6,030 bases of DNA, from assembly GCA_004173415.1 (NCBI GenBank), contig SEHC01000308.1, positions 1 through 6,030 of the forward strand, written 5' to 3'. Shown one piece after another: positions 5,390 through 6,030 of this stretch. Below the pieces are notes generated by a model. It was not told where the DNA came from. It did no database searches and saw nothing but the letters and a program-made list of their open reading frames with translations. This stretch comes from Lysobacteraceae bacterium (GTDB taxonomy: Bacteria; Pseudomonadota; Gammaproteobacteria; Xanthomonadales; Xanthomonadaceae). Both the position numbers and the translations under genes were made by a program. Every line of letters begins with the position of its first letter. Within the stretch, counting starts at the first letter, position 1.

Positions 5390-5413
5390 AATTGGCCACG
5401 CCGCCCCCACACT
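5386..5413 (+). promoter_or_regulatory. Candidate hflX promoter
   Basis: TTGTAA (5386-5391, 4 of 6 to the -35 consensus) and CACACT (5408-5413, 3 of 6 to -10) are separated by 16 bases. Transcription would start at about the hflX ATG (5420), which would explain why no Shine-Dalgarno precedes it. The -35 overlaps the T-run of the hfq terminator. The match is weak and no expression data are available. Confidence 0.3.
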
Positions 5414-5419
5414 GGTTGC

Positions 5420-6030
5420 ATGTTCGAAAGATCCAGAAAGGGCGAGCACGCCCTCTTGATACAACCCCTGCGCCAGGGTTCCGGGGGCAGTTCGCCCGAT
5501 GACGGGGCCCAGGAAGAGTTCTCCGACCTGGCCCGTTCGGCCGGCGCCAGCATCGCCGCGGTGATCACCGCGCGGGTCGACCGGCCCAGTCCGTCGACCT
5601 TTATCGGCAGCGGCAAGCTGGAGGAGGTCAAGGCCGCCGCCGACGCCACCGGCGCCGACCTGATCCTGGTCAACCACGCGCTGTCGCCGGGCCAGGAGCG
5701 TAACCTGGAGAAACTGCTGCAGCGCCGCGTGCTGGACCGAACCGGCCTGATCCTGGACATCTTCGCCCAGCGGGCGCGCAGCTTCGAGGGCAAGCTACAG
5801 GTCGAACTGGCCCAGTTGCAGCACATGGCCACGCGCCTGGTGCGCGGCTGGACCCACCTGGAACGCCAGCGCGGCGGTTCGATCGGCCTGCGTGGGCCCG
5901 GTGAAACGCAGCTGGAAACCGACCGGCGCCTGTTGCAGAAGCGCGTGGACCAGCTGCAGAAGCGGCTGGAGAAGGTCGAGGTGCAGCAGACCCAGATGCG
6001 GCGTGCGCGGGTGCGCAGCGAAATGCCGCG
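5420..6030 (+). CDS. hflX: Ribosome-rescue GTPase HflX, N-terminal part (3' truncated by window)
   Basis: HflX is an OBG-HflX superfamily GTPase that binds the 50S subunit and splits stalled or hibernating ribosomes, for example after heat stress. The first 203 codons are present, and the frame stays open to the window end. The N-terminal HflX domain begins with EHALLIQPL (9-17) and has the family signature TFIGSGKLEEVK (60-71), then VNHALSPGQERNLEKLL and LDRTGLILDIFAQRA. The linker motif GLRGPGETQLETDRR (156-170) is diagnostic for HflX. A charged helix rich in Gln, Lys, Arg and Glu (about 171-203) then forms the coiled-coil arm that leads into the GTPase domain, whose G1-G5 motifs lie beyond the window. 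ATG 5420 is the first start giving the conserved N-terminus. No Shine-Dalgarno is visible (CCCACACTGGTTGC precedes it). The gap from hfq is 101 bases. In E. coli hflK and hflC follow; that cannot be checked here. Confidence 0.95.
   Translation, partial: MFERSRKGEHALLIQPLRQGSGGSSPDDGAQEEFSDLARSAGASIAAVITARVDRPSPSTFIGSGKLEEVKAAADATGADLILVNHALSPGQERNLEKLLQRRVLDRTGLILDIFAQRARSFEGKLQVELAQLQHMATRLVRGWTHLERQRGGSIGLRGPGETQLETDRRLLQKRVDQLQKRLEKVEVQQTQMRRARVRSEMP

Overview
The window is high-GC DNA with compact, non-overlapping genes. The neighbourhood (ftsH-folP on one side, miaA-hfq-hflX on the other) and the protein sequences point to a gammaproteobacterium of the Xanthomonadales/Lysobacterales type (Xanthomonas, Stenotrophomonas, Lysobacter, Luteimonas and relatives). 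This placement comes from recognising the proteins, not from a database search.

Layout, left to right. Positions 1-297 hold the last 98 codons of ftsH (membrane AAA+ protease), closed by an intrinsic terminator at 331-356. folP (dihydropteroate synthase) follows at 466-1365 on the + strand. A 15-bp perfect hairpin at 1431-1464 separates folP from a convergent minus-strand locus at 1475-3581. That locus encodes a lipoprotein of the hydrazine-synthase-alpha-like ('HzsA-related') family with one c-type heme site. It is broken: a 120-codon N-terminal piece (signal peptide and lipobox) and a 590-codon C-terminal piece (propeller-like repeats and CSGCH) lie in different frames, and part of the N-terminal propeller also seems to be missing. 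A 376-base non-coding stretch (3582-3957) lies between this locus and the divergent miaA gene.

The right part is the classic miaA-hfq-hflX cluster on the + strand: tRNA A37 dimethylallyltransferase (3958-4926), the RNA chaperone Hfq (5040-5318) and the first 203 codons of the ribosome-splitting GTPase HflX (5420 to the window end). The gaps between these genes carry structure. A 28-nt imperfect palindrome follows miaA. A short hairpin and A-rich triplets sit directly before the hfq Shine-Dalgarno. A GC-rich terminator-like hairpin follows hfq and overlaps a candidate hflX promoter that could give a leaderless mRNA.

The housekeeping genes serve folate synthesis, membrane and protein quality control, tRNA modification, sRNA regulation and ribosome rescue. 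The broken cytochrome-like lipoprotein is the one accessory element and the least ordinary part of the window. I found no convincing new multi-gene system, CRISPR array, RNA gene or insertion sequence.
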